Positions 22,621 through 34,989 of a DNA stretch of 64,000 bases are shown here, piece by piece. The translations under genes were made by a program, and so were the position numbers. The notes below the pieces were generated by a model that was not told the DNA's origin, did no database searches, and was given only the letters and a program-made list of their open reading frames with translations. Source of the stretch: Uranotaenia lowii (Eukaryota; Arthropoda; Insecta; Diptera; Culicidae); contig NC_073692.1 in NCBI RefSeq assembly GCF_029784155.1, positions 18,354,126-18,418,125 of the forward strand, read 5' to 3'. Each line of letters begins with the position of its first letter. The stretch's first letter is position 1.

Positions 22621-24685
22621 CTAGTATTTGGGTCTTTCAAATACTGTAGCTGAATTCAAAGGAATCTTCGACTACTTTGAAATCATATATTGATCCTGTT
22701 ATAGTGAAAATATAAAGTAATGTCTTTCCAAATAACCGTTCAATTTTTGCATATGTGCCAAAATCAGATGTTGCTAAAATCGAATGTAGCCAAAAACGAA
22801 CGGGGTCTGTATTATCAAATTACATACAAAGAGAAATAAAATAGAAAAATATCATAAACGTAGAAAATGTCACTAATCTGAAAGAAAACATTAAGGATAA
22901 AAAGAAAAACAATAAAAAACAAACATCAAAAAAATATAGATGACAAAAAATAAATGCTTGTATAAAAAAAGTTTTTAAATCTACTCAAGTTAAAATGTCG
23001 AATGTAAATTTAACAAAAACGAAAAAGTTTTCAAATTTAACGCTTCGTTTCATGAAGTAACAAATTTGCAACAATTAATGTATGAAAAATGTGAAAAATT
23101 GTATTATATTTTAATTTTTTTTTCTTGATGTACTCATCATTTCCAACAGAAAAAAATGATTTTCAAGGGATAATAAAAAATCATGAAATGAAGGGTTAAG
23201 AAAAATTAAAAAAAAATCAAAATTGTGCAAATTCGTAAAGTTGGCAAAATGTTTAAATTGTAACTGCGGAAATTATTATAAACATGATAAACATTATAGA
23301 AATGACAAAAATGTTAAAACGATTTTGAATCTAAGTTCCAAAAATATCTCATTTGAATTCTGAGTTTCCAGCTTTTAATCTGAATTCTTTTTTCAGTTAT
23401 TTATTCGAAATTCACCATGTGAATTTAAATGAAAATTGCGAGTGATGGCACTGTTTCAATTCTAAATCACCATTAAGAAACTTTCTTAAATTCCGCTTTT
23501 GTATAAGAGTTAAAAACAAAAATTAAATCTTGAAAATTGTTTACAACATCAAGTATTTTCATATCTCGAAATGATGAGTTTCGAATATAAAAAAATGTAA
23601 CCAAGATTCGAATCATGATTTTGTGTCAATGATGAAAAACTGAAATTCAAGAATAATAAACTGGATACAGAATCCTAAATATGATCACATACATCGAATT
23701 TTAATGTGATTAAGCAACTCCAAAACCACAAAATCTGGAGTAAATCGAACCTAAGCTTTCCAGGTCTTTTTCGACGAGTATCCGGGCCGTGCAAATTCCC
23801 ACTTCGAAATTGCCAAAATATCCGAAGGAGGGATTAAATAAAGTTTGGAGTATTTTGTGAAAATTTCGGAAAATTTATCAAATATCCGGAATATCACAAG
23901 AGCAAAAAACAAATTGTGGAAGATGGGCTTTTATCACCATTTGTGTGCTTGATTTTATTGAATTTTTCGATACAAAATTACTTGACTTCAGTCAATTTTA
24001 AATCATATTGGAAGCTCCGAAAAATCTTAAATGTTAATTTTTATAAAATTTTCTCGAAAAAATTGTAAAATTCGAATGACTCAATTTAAATTTGTGAAAC
24101 AATTCAGGCAAAATGTGGGCGATCTGAAAAGCCTAATCTTATTCTAGTTCAATATTTGGGACTAAATTTCTGTCAACAAGTGAGAAAATTGTATAAAAAC
24201 TGTAGTAGAATTGTTGATCTGGGATAACAATTCGAGGTTTTTGATTTAGGTTTGAGACGAGATTGTTACTCTTGAACCTTTTTGATCGTTAATCGACATT
24301 TGATTAAAAATTTGAAATTTTGAGTATAGAACAGAACATTTCGCTTGGCATTTTTGGACCCTCATGAGGATTTATCCCCCAAATTTAAAAAATTAAAACC
24401 AACCAACCTCCCCCCCCTCCTTCCTTTCTACAACCATAGTTGTGAATATTATGAAAATTGTTGAAATTTGCAAAATTCACAAAATTGTCTGATGGCCTTA
24501 ATTGTGAAAAAATAAAAAAAAATTGACAAAATTGTAAAAAAAAAGTAAAAACTATGGGAATCGACAAACCTTGCAAAATTGTCAAAATTTTCAAAAACAA
24601 ACGAACAAAAACGAGGATTCTCGACGTAATTTACAGAAATTTGAAAAAATGTCAATATTGTAGCAATTTTCAAAATGTTTTATAT
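22621..24685. other. AT-rich intergenic DNA with one foldback-element end
   Basis: No gene seen. At 22789-22811 the sequence ends ACGGGGTCTGTA, the same terminus as the foldback element at 24686-25147, and CGATTTTGG-like words precede it, so this is probably a fragment of a second copy. 24440-24680 has a loose run of AAAATTGTCAAA-like words related to the 9-bp satellite. Confidence 0.4.
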
Positions 24686-25147
24686 TACAGACCCCGTGCA
24701 AAACCGTTCGATTTTGGTAACATTAAAAAAAGACGATTATTTTTTACACTTTATAATTTCTTATTTTTGTATCAAAATAATCCAAATTAATGTAAAACAT
24801 AAGCATGAATTTTTTTAATTTGGCTCAACTATATAAGTTTTAAACACAGAGACGAATTAACTGAAAAAGTTAAAAGTCTTTCTAATTAAATAAATAAAAG
24901 AAAAGTTTCAATCAGTATAAAAATGATTTTTTCCACGTTATACTGCTTAAAACTAACACAATTGAGCCAAACTAAAAACTGTTATGCTTATATTATGTTT
25001 AACATTAATTTGGATTATTTTGAAAAAAAATAAGAATTTAAAATTCATTTAAAATAAAAGCAAAAAGTTAAAAAAGTGAAAAAAAAACATTCGATTTTGG
25101 CAACAAAAAATTTACGGGTGTGTTGCCAAAAATTAACGGGGTCTGTA
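24686..25147. mobile_element. Foldback MITE, 462 bp, TACAGACCCCGT termini
   Basis: Ends are TACAGACCCCGT (24686-24697) and ACGGGGTCTGTA (25136-25147), with TA at both edges. Inner blocks are also inverted: TCAAAATAATCCAAATTAATG on the left (near 24772) reappears as its complement near 25003-25023, and TTTGGCTCAA (near 24820) pairs with TTGAGCCAAA (near 24963). Almost the whole element can fold into one long hairpin. No coding. TA duplication suggests a Tc1/mariner-type origin. Confidence 0.75.
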
Positions 25148-28100
25148 TCTCTATTCCAAAAATTTTCGAAAATGTCAAAATTGTCAAAAATTATAAGAAT
25201 GGAAAAAGTGACAAGAGTAAAAAATAATCTCAACCGAAATTGTCAAAAAAAAAACAAAAATAAAATTTCGAATATTAAAATAAATTATAAAAAGAAATTG
25301 TACATCCCCAGCTGTAGTGATACCAAATTCAATTCACACGTCTAAATTGCTGTTGGTGCAAAATCTACAGAGAGCGAGATAGAGAGAGACGAAAAAAATG
25401 ACTCACCGAAAGCAGGAAGATTACAGGGATAGGCGAAGGCTTTTGAGGCCTAGCAATTCTTCGTAGCCAGTAAAAAGCCCCATTCTTTATTCCGTCCGGA
25501 GGCAAACATTCATCCAGCAATAATATCGGACAATAAGCTAGCCCTTGTGTACCGGCCGATGTTATCATTAGCATTTAAGGCTATCAACGGTGCATAATTG
25601 GATGGGACGGGCCAGGAGGACATTACATTATTGCCACCTTTTTTCGGACATTACTCTTGCTGGGGAGTTTGGATAATTGGCTTCCAATAGACTCAATTTT
25701 TTGCTGGTGTTCATGAAAGTAAATCGGAGAAACAACTGTTTGTTGTTTTAAAACGAAATCCTATGAAATTTATCATATTTTCCAGAATGTTATCTGGATG
25801 CAATGTCCAAAATCGCATTGGTTCTCCTTGATTAAAGTCTAAAACAGGGAAACAGTGTTGCCAAAAGAAAAGTTAATATTAGGTTCTTATAACTGCAAAA
25901 AGTAACAACAATTACTAGATTTTAATAGTTCAAACAAAAAGTTTATTATAGAACTGCAAAAATTTGGAATGTTCAAACTCACACAAAGCTCTTCCTTCAA
26001 GTTTATAGGGTTGCTTATGATCGCCATTACCAAAAATGATATAATCTATCTACGGCCTACTATGATGTTATACCCTCTAGTAAAAAAAGAAAAAAAAACC
26101 CTAATTGGGTAGACCAATTTCGGATATGGGACTTTAATAGATATATTTAATCGAAGGGCTCGTCCCAGATGGGCGGCGGCCAGACACGAATTACTGCTAA
26201 AGGGAGTCGAATTCCCATCGGCCGGTCAAAGTAATATGATATGGGCCATATCTATACACCTTCATCATCATCATCATCGATGGAATAGTTTTCCAGTAAT
26301 ATGAGGTTATGGCATGACTTCTCACTTAATTGTCGCCATTTACACGATCGCAGGAAGGGTTGCGTGACTGTAATTTCTCCTTTCTCTCCCAAAATTCAAT
26401 CAACTTATTTGGCTTCCCCAATTCCCGGTGATTACTTTTCAAGTTGATTGACTTTTTCGACCTATGTTTGAGGGAACCGACTTCTAAATTCTGTCAAAAA
26501 CATTACACAAGCTTTTTTTTCATTCTCATTTCCCAAAAATAAAAACACGTGAAACAATTTTCCTGCGTGACAAATACCGGGGGCCAATTTATTACAAAGT
26601 GATAATCGTAATCTTCTCCGATTCCTGAACCCAATCCTAATCAAAAGCCCAAGTTGGCCCAAGAATTTGATCGTTTAATTTTAACCTTGCCGGATCATTT
26701 GGCACGCATTTCAATAAAGTTTCAAAAGATTGCCTTCCTTCCGTTTCATCTTGAAGGGAATCGTTTTTTTTTACTCAAGCAGAGTTATTTTTACTTCAAT
26801 CGAATTTTTTTCCATCCATTTCCACCCCAAGCTTCACCCAAAGTTTGAAGATATTTTTATTGAGTTTTTTTTTCTCTCCCCTCCATCCATGAACGGTTTA
26901 AAGTTGATAAGCGCACACTTGGGCAAGTTAGGTGAAGGTGTGGGTTCTGCTTCTTGCATTCATTTTCAAATCAAACTCCACCAATCTGTTTTCTTGAATC
27001 AATTTCGGAAATGCGTGAAAAAGGGTGTAAAATTACCAACAAAAGAAAACTTTTACCAACGCTTTAGCGATGATTGTTCGGTGTTGCTTGTGCACAATTC
27101 AATCAGATTCGTCTTGTGAAATTCGAACAACCAAACGAATCACCTGAATAACATATTGGATATCGATGTGATGTTGATTTGTGTGACATTTCAGCGTAGT
27201 ATATACATTAGGGTGGCAGGGGATGTATGGCAAAAAATGTTAATCGAATTTTGAAAACGGACGATATATAATTTGAAGGTTGGTCAAAAAAACTGACTTG
27301 TGCTAAATTTAAGCTCAATCCCAGCAAACATGAAATCGTATCAGAAATGATGACTTAAGTAGTTTACAATGGTGTTGCGAATCGCAATTCCGGATGGATA
27401 GTAAAAAGTTCGTACAAAATGTCGTTTGAATCAGATATGATAAAAAGTCCGCCCGTGCGGGATTCAAGAGAGAAACTCATTGTGATGTTCTCTCTGCAAC
27501 CAGCAGTGCATCCAGATGGCTCGAAATCATATGGGTATTGAGAAATATGGACCAATGAGAAAACTGGAAAATGTTGTCGCTGGCAACGATTTGAGGCTAT
27601 GAATGAATAAAATCAATAAAGAAAATCTAAATTTGAAAGTTTTCAAATTAAATGTATAAAACGTTGAAATTTTGTAGAAAAATTTTTGCAAATAAATCGA
27701 CATTCTGGGACTTATTTTTGGAAAACCGGTGACGTTAGAGGTGACGACAAAAATTTACAATAATAACAAGAATTTGTAAAAAAAAATGACAAAATTTAAT
27801 TTTTGTCACTTTTTTCATTTTTGTAATTTTTTTCGCTTATTTTTGTCATTTTTGACATATTTGTTATATTTGCCATTACCGGCATGGATGGCAAAACTCC
27901 TCAGATCGGCTTGCCCAAATAGAGCGAATTTTTTTTTCGTCTGCTCCCTCCAATCTGTGCGGGGTTGAGATAAAACGCGCTGCAATCAAGAGTGAGATTG
28001 TCAACACATAAGAGTGAGCGAGAGCATTCACATTCGCTACTGAAGAGAATTCCCGTCACCGTAAAATCAATTGCGCATTGTGTTGAGGAGAAATCTGAGA

Positions 28101-28645
28101 TCTAACACAGTTTGTTTCTTTGTACGTCTACGAGAAAAGACGCTTCTCAACGAAATAGAGGTACATGTTTGGAGCATGTTTGGTTGCCACGAGTACAGAC
28201 TTATCTTCAAAAAAACAGATTGTATCATTATTTTTTGGTACAGATTCTGACACAGAATATTAGAAATATTCACAGATTCATAAAAATTTTAAAACTTTTG
28301 GACTTTTTATCAAAATTCAATTTCTATGTCAATATAAGTTTTAGATCTATATAAGTTTTAGATTCGATCTTATCTTTGATTGGAAAAATATGATTAAATT
28401 GGTAATATTCATTGATTTTTCTAAAGAAAAATGTAAGAAAGACGCAATTTGACATTAATTGAAATTAATAGGAAAAGCATCATAGAAAACTGTCACAGAA
28501 TTTTTGGGTTAAATCACAGAAAGTCAGATTTTTTTTTTTCGTCAAACACAAAAAAATCGGTAACCTTGATACAGATGGATGAAAAAATAGACCACAGAAT
28601 AGGTTTTGAAATAAGAAATAGAAACCAGATTTGAACAAGAGAAAG
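25148..28645. other. Intergenic DNA, no gene recognised
   Basis: GC-richer unique-looking patches at 25.38-25.68 and 26.10-26.35 kb encode nothing I recognise. 27.205-27.75 kb starts AGGGTGGCAGGGG and resembles 50.28-50.56 kb (shared CTGA-TGTGCTAAATTT and CTGGGACTTAT words), so it is a dispersed repeat. 27.78-27.88 kb is a short run of degenerate TTTTTGTCA words. Confidence 0.35.
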
Positions 28646-29180
28646 ACAAAATTCAACTTAAAAATTCATCAAACAATTGGAGCCAAATGAGACAGTTGAA
28701 GCCAAATGTGAGAAGGTGGACAATCCATACGAATAAAACAGGCATTTTGGCATAAACGAACACAAACACATACAGGATCTCAATGAAACATGATGTTTCC
28801 ACGAAGAGATTCCTTTTTTTCTTTAACTCTAAGCGTACATCTTTCGAGGATATGATGGCTAGCATCTTACAAATGCTAAAACCACCAACCCACAGAAAGT
28901 GTGCTATGTATGCAGTGACCGGGATTCGATCTCATACCCGCTGGCTTAGAAGACTTGAAGGCTATCCTCTACGCCACGAGCTGCGGCTGACATAGTTAAG
29001 GAGCTCATGAAACTTACTAAAAACACATTAAAAATTTCAGATCTTGAAAAACAAATTTCAAGATCAACTTTCACTAAGATGAAATCATCTTCGATTTAAA
29101 ATTTTACCTATAAAAACAGTTTAATAATTTTTACAAATATCTTTTTTTAAAGGTGTAGCAACGCACACCGGGTCAGCTAG
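28646..29180 (-). mobile_element. CTAGCTGACCCGGTGTGC-type retroposon, copy 1, with tRNA-like cassette
   Basis: Read on the minus strand, it begins CTAGCTGACCCGGTGTGC at 29180 and aligns with the plus-strand copy at 34626-34989 on both sides (AAAGATGATTTC and TTTTATTCGTATGG blocks, ending TGTTTGATRAATTTT). Relative to that copy it has about 253 extra bases, 28754-29006. The class is uncertain; similar termini occur in insect RTE-associated retroposons. Confidence 0.6.
28754..29006 (-). repeat. tRNA-derived SINE-like cassette inside the copy-1 retroposon
   Basis: Minus strand shows TGGCGTAGAGG (box A, 28966-28976) and GATCGAATCCC (box B, 28921-28931) at tRNA-like spacing, followed by a non-tRNA body and an A-rich stretch near 28805-28820. 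Absent from the sister copy at 34.6 kb, so it is either a later SINE insertion or an alternative module. Confidence 0.55.
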
Positions 29181-29516
29181 CAATAACAAAGTAGCTTTTA
29201 TAACACTTTTTAGGTAATTAAATGATTTTGATTATTGACAAATTGAGAATACAGAAATGGTATCAAAAGTCACACAAAATTAATTTTTTTTCAAAATTTT
29301 CCACGTATAATCTTTTTTGTTGTTGGTGCACATCAGAGTAAAAATATGAATGTGGTAACACTGACTGCGGGAAAGAAATTGTTGATATTTTTGTACGTTG
29401 TGTGGTGGGAGTTAAAATATTTTTTTCTCCATATACACTGAGATGTATGACTGAAACACTATATGACGATCTTGGTTGAAATTCTTTTTCTCCTTCTCAG
29501 ATGCGAGAGCTCTCAC

Positions 29517-29973
29517 CAGGGGTGTCAGGCGTCCTGATTTTTCAGGATTTGTCCTGATTTTCGAGAGGCCGTCCTGATTTTTCAGAAACGTTGTAATTGT
29601 CCTGATTTTTAAAAAATGACCCTAAATTGTCTGATTTGTTCTGATTTTTCAAAAAATATCCAAATTATGACTAAATTTATTGTTAAATGATGAGAAAGTC
29701 AAACAAATCTGAAATAACATGTTTAATCAATTTAACCAATGATAATTTTTTATTCAAATGATAATTATATGATGTTTTTCGATATTAACTACAGGCCAGC
29801 CAAGTTTATTCTCGCTTCAGTTGCAGAATTCGAGGCGTCTTCAGCACCTATATTTCGCCTTTAGTTATGCAATCTAAGCAGAACTGCGTGTTGTTTCCAC
29901 CAATTTAGTGGTGTCCTGAAAAATCCTGATTTTTTTCTTTGCGGTGTCATGATTTTTGACAAAACGACCTCAG
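29517..29973. mobile_element. hAT-like MITE with reiterated GTCCTGATTTTT, 457 bp
   Basis: Flanked by a perfect 8-bp direct repeat GCTCTCAC (29509-29516 and 29974-29981), the duplication length of hAT transposons. The left end starts CAGGGGTGTC and the right end reads, inverted, CTGAGGTCGT, so terminal symmetry is weak. The word GTCCTGATTTTT recurs at the left end and, with variants, at the right. No coding. Confidence 0.6.
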
Positions 29974-29981
29974 GCTCTCAC

Positions 29982-31815
29982 ACACTCTTGCCGTTTAAGT
30001 CCCTTACAGCCAGGTTGCCAATTTTTAAGAATTTGTCTGTTTTTGGAGGACCAATCTGATAAACTGATAAGCCTTCGTTTTCCCCTGATTTTTTTGGAAA
30101 AAAAAAGTTTGATTTACCACGATTTTTTGTGAATATAATGGAAAATGAATAGAACGGAACTGCATAGATATTAGTAGAGGTCAAAATTTGGATTGATGAC
30201 TTTTGCAAAAGATCTGGTGTTAACTTGGATAACGAGTAAAGTATGATCAGCGAAAGAGAATTGCACTCGGAAGCCGACCTGTAAACAGTGTAATTCTCGC
30301 CCGGCTCTTTGTTGTTTGGGAAGAGCCGAACAACCATGAATACCGGTAATACCAAAACCGAAAACCGATATTACCGGCCGATTTTTTCCAATTCCGAAGA
30401 CCGGTTCTAGAACCTTTTGATACATGATTGAGGATAAACTAACAAAGCTCGAAGTCCCAAAGGAAAACAGATATAGGTAAAAATTCCTGTGTTTGAAATT
30501 ATAAGAAGAAATAACAGAATGGCTCTAGTTTTGAGTTTGCTTTCTGGTTTTTTAACCAGTCGTTTAAATAGATGCCCTTAAAGGGAGATCTCTACGATCC
30601 ACCCATAAACGTAGAAAGGTTTGTAACAGGTAATTGGGAAAGGTAAACCCTGAGAGATGCTAGGCCAGCATTGCGGGTGATGATTTCGTCCTACATCACC
30701 TATTCTCCTAAAGTTTCCTACTGAAACTTCTAGCTCCCTCATTGAGGCTTGTAAATAAAACTTTTGAAAAGTGTTAAATTTACATTGAAATTTCGTTGAA
30801 TGCATTGATATTTTAATGTTATATACTGAAAGATTTCGAACAAACATAAAATTTATCTACAACGAACTTCAAAAAGAAACATACAATTGATGGGCCTGTT
30901 GAAAATTTCGCAATATAGATATATGTTAAAATTTATTATAAATTCCTCAATATTTTTCCTTATATGTATATGAATGAACATAAACATTTTCAAAACAAGC
31001 ATTTACCGTTGATTATTTTTTTCAAATTCGCCATATGATATGCTTCAAACAAATTTGTGATTGATGGTATGGAGTAACATACTAACTAGCCTCAATATTT
31101 TCATTATTCATTATTATTAAAAGAATCCAAAATGCTCGTACTACAGTCAATACACTTGATACAATCGGTTTTTCTTGCTAAACTTCCGGTCAAGAACTGT
31201 AATCAATTTTTAAAATTCTTCATTGAAAAATAACGAAAGAATAATGTCAATGAATACTTAACAACCTAGATTCGAAGTTTTCAATGACAAATCAAAAAAA
31301 AAAAAGAAAGAATGCCGTAGATTTTTGGCAGTACATTCAATGCTTTGAATAAATTTGGCTAATTTAAAAGTAAAGTTGAATTTTGATTCGATTTTTTAAT
31401 TTCTTTCCTTTTCAAGGAAGACATAAACTTCTTTTAACTTCTTAAACATAAAGATAAATTGAACAAGCTCACCAAATGTTCACGATAACTTTTAAGTAAG
31501 CTTTTAGGGGTGACTTCCGGCCGTTTTAAAGATGCTGTCCTGGTTAGTTGGCTTTTGGGCATCGGCGCTTCCATATCCTCTGGTACAAACATGCGAATCC
31601 GTCTTTTCCTGTTTCAATCCCAGATTCAGTAAACAACTTTTTCTCGATGATTTTCAAATTTTCGAGACATTTTGCAGCAGCTTGGCGAAAACAAGTCCAC
31701 GTCCACAACAACAACTGGTTGCTTCGATCCATCATATTGACGATGCAAGCAAACAAGCCAAAATAATTGTGCACAGTTTTCTCCTAAATCCATCATCCGT
31801 TGTTTATATCTAATG
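29982..31815. other. AT-rich intergenic DNA, no gene recognised
   Basis: Contains decayed repeat words: CAGGTTGCCAATTTT near 30010 and GGTAATACC (30345-30353) with ACCGGTT-type words to 30412. The latter is inverted at 32561-32569 (GGTATTACC), so 30.35-32.57 kb could be one old element, but the evidence is thin. Confidence 0.3.
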
Positions 31816-32430
31816 TCTACAAAGTTCAAAATAAGCATTGAAGTGAAGTACATGATCAGCAAGAGTAAGGCCTAAGGATCATCAGGGAAGTCAAGAACAA
31901 TTTCAAAATGTTTAATTTTAATAAGCGAGAAACTTAGTGTAGATCGCCTAAACGCCCAGCAAATTTGTCTACCTCTAAATAATTCTCATGATAATTATGA
32001 TAATTCTACGATGTCGAGATTTTGCCAGCTGACAGTAGGTACTTGTTTTAGTGGCATAAAAATAATCAAGTCTTGATGATTTCGAAACAGATGGATCCTC
32101 CTAATTCCTCTTAATTTCTCTCAGAAGAGAAGTATTGGGCAAAAATACTGGAAATAGAAGAAAGAGTTAGTAAAAAACAGAGTATTAAAGGAAAAAACTG
32201 ATCGACATCATGACTGCAAAAAGTGTGCGCCGAACGATGGGAGACACCAGCAATGAAGTAGAAATATTTCTTACAAAAAAAAAAGATAACCATATTTTTC
32301 TTTCATATTTTTCATAAATTGTCATAAGATTACCTTCATTTCCTTCCTAGAAAGTATTTCAATCAAGCGTATGGTTTTTAAGATACACGCATTCAGAAGT
32401 CTCCCATTTCTAAATGAACTAAGATTTGCT
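31816..32430 (+). mobile_element. DD37E-derived dispersed repeat, internally deleted copy
   Basis: Aligns by eye with 40065-41070: shared GAAGTGAAG-ACATGATC, AATAAGCGA-AAACT-AGTGTAGATCGC, AGATTTTGCCAG, AAGTGTGCGCC and CTAGAAAGTATTT-GATCAA words in the same order. Relative to that copy it lacks about 400 bases holding the transposase fragment, so it behaves like a deletion derivative. Confidence 0.55.
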
Positions 32431-34625
32431 CCACGAGTCGGCTTGGTTATTTTTCAACTCAAACACTGTTTCGACCGCTATTTTGTAAATATTCTTCGAA
32501 AAATTCCCATACCGATTTTGATGAAAACGAAAAACCGAACACCGATTTTGTAAAAGGTTCGGTATTACCAATCTTATTTGTCATTTTTGACATAAATATT
32601 TGTTATTTTGGCATTTTTCGTTTTTGTCATTTGATGTAATTTTTGTGATTTTTTTGTCATTTTTGTGTTATTTTTAGTCGTTTTTGTATAATTTTTGTGT
32701 AATTTTAAATTAAAAAAAAAATGCAAACTAAGAATCAAATTCGAAAATTTAGAATAATAGGTCATTCATAAACCAGAATCAAAGGTCAAACCAAAATTTA
32801 CAACTAAAAATTAAAGAATTCAGAAGAAACAAACAAAAAATCACCCTAATTGAAAATATGTAAGTATAGTAGGTATAAGGAACTCAGAAGTGAATATTCG
32901 ATTAATGCTTTTTCTCAAATTATTCGACGAAAACCTTCCGATTTGTGGATTTCAACCTTTTCGCTGGTTTCAAATTAAGTTGGCGTGATAGAGTATTTCC
33001 AATCGGCTTTTATTGAATTGCTGACGGAATGACAATCAATGAACACTCAGTCTGAAAATCAAGCGAAGAATGAAAAAAAGCAACTCAACTGCGTGAAAGT
33101 GATTCAGTCATCGGTATGCAGTGTGTAGAAGGAAAAAAAAACGCTGTAATCAATAGAACATCCAATCCCGACAGGGGAGCAAAAAGCATGGCGACGAAAC
33201 GCTTGACTGATGGGAGTGCATTTTTCTTACAACAAAATCAATTCGCGCTCGGCTTTAATGGCTGCTGAAAGTGTGTATTTTGGAGGAACAGTGAAAAAAG
33301 TGCCTTCTGTCTCACCCCTCTGAACAAACACAAAGACTAGTCGAAGTGAAGGAGAATAAAAAAAAATGCTGGAAAAATGTTTAAGACAAAAAAAACTGGA
33401 ATTAATCTCAATTTTCACGACTGACTTCTAGGCCCCGTTGAAATGGTCAATTTTCTTCGGGTGATAAAATGTAATTCACAACTCGTCAATTGGAAAACAA
33501 AAAGTTGACAAAAAATTAAATTAAATTTCACTTGACATTTAAAAATTAAAATTAAGTAGAATGTAAGTAAAGCTTTCTTTTTCTTGTTCAACATCTCTTT
33601 AAGGTTACATTTTTTTTAAATAAAAAAAGGAACAATGTAAAAGATTTCAATTTCAGGTGTGTATGTTTCTTTTTTTTTTTGTTTCAATGGTATCGTGCGC
33701 TTTACTTTTAATTATACGAACGAATCATTCTGGGTCGCGTAGCAATAAATGATTTTCAGTTCGTTTTTTTTCAACCTCTCTGTTTGCCGAGAAAACAAAT
33801 TTGTCCACCCGGGTTGTTTCGCCCGAGATCGGGGGCCTTTTTTTATAACCTTCCTTCCCTGAGCCTGAGAGTTTCGGTGTCCCATCCCTTCGGAGCGTAT
33901 TTTTTTTTAGTTTTTTTTTTTGCCTGTCTGTCCACATTTTATTCTTAACCCAACCGAACGAGAGTAGTACTAAAAGTTGTATAATTAATTAAATTTCATT
34001 TGATTAGTCAAGCCCGGCCGTAGATATTCCTCCTCGTGGCATCCATGGCTGGACCAGAAAAGCAGTAGCAGTATCACCATCAGCAAGTGGACAAGAAAAA
34101 TTGTCCTTTGTACAAAATGTGGGCCCGCGGAGAGGACCACTACTATAAATGGCATAAAGGTGTGAACCCAAAAGAAAAAAAATAAAACAACATGGGCCAA
34201 GGAATTCCAAGAATTTGGCTGACACGACGAATAATTAAAAACAATTTGGCGTTCCTGGTTCAGGTTCGTTTCGGGCTGTACCTACCTTTTGGATATTCTA
34301 CGTAGAAGGTAATTTACCAAACGTGCCCGCTTTCGTAGAGGATTGAAGGGAAAACAAAACTTACTGTTTGTGCTAAATTATACATTACAAGTTTATATTC
34401 CTAAACGGGGTGGCGATAAAAATAGATCGAAACGTTGCTAACTGATCTCGGAAAAAAACAAAAAAAAACTAATTTACTATTAAAGATCCTGGCGGTCGAT
34501 ACAAGTAAACCTCTTCAAAGTTGGCAGTCTGTTGAAATAAGAGTGATCGAGACGATTGAACAAAGTAACCCGCTGTTATTTAGTTAGTGTTAGCCTTAGT
34601 AACGAAATAAATGTTTATTTGGTTA
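32431..34625. other. AT-rich intergenic DNA with a degenerate TTTTTGTCA patch
   Basis: 32574-32710 is a loose run of TTTTTGTCATT and TTTTGTAAT variants like the margins of the 9-bp satellite. 33.72-34.25 kb is GC-richer and unique-looking without a recognisable coding exon. Confidence 0.35.
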
Positions 34626-34989
34626 CTAGCTGACCCGGTGTGCTTTGCTACACCTTCTTAAAATAGTCGAAATTTGTAAAAAAAAAATTTTAATTTTTTT
34701 TTTGTAGGTATACTTTTAAATCAAAGATGATTTCGATCAATTTAGTGAAAATTGATCTTTGAATTGATTTTTAAGATCTGAACTTTTTATTGTGTTTTGT
34801 AAATTTCATTCTTTAATTATGCCTAAATGTATGTTTTATTCGTATGGATTCTCCAGCTTCTCTCTCTCTTTCAAAGGGGACAGGGCTCACGAACTTTCAT
34901 TAATATATTGTTTTTGTCTGAATAACATCAAATGTCACATTTGGCTCCACTTGTTTGATAAATTTTCAAGTTATGTAAATAAAATATGA
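34626..34989 (+). mobile_element. CTAGCTGACCCGGTGTGC-type retroposon, copy 2
   Basis: Starts CTAGCTGACCCGGTGTGC at 34626, matches copy 1 (28646-29180, opposite strand) in its flanking blocks, and lacks the tRNA-like cassette. The 3' end is AT-rich (AAATAAAATATG). No coding. Confidence 0.58.

Noticed and set aside
28921..28990. Functional tRNA gene
   Set aside because: Pol III boxes are present but the acceptor and anticodon arms do not form a complete cloverleaf by eye; fits a tRNA-derived SINE better.
30345..32569. Single large transposon bounded by GGTAATACC/GGTATTACC
   Set aside because: Only nine bases match, no duplication was found, and other element boundaries fall inside.
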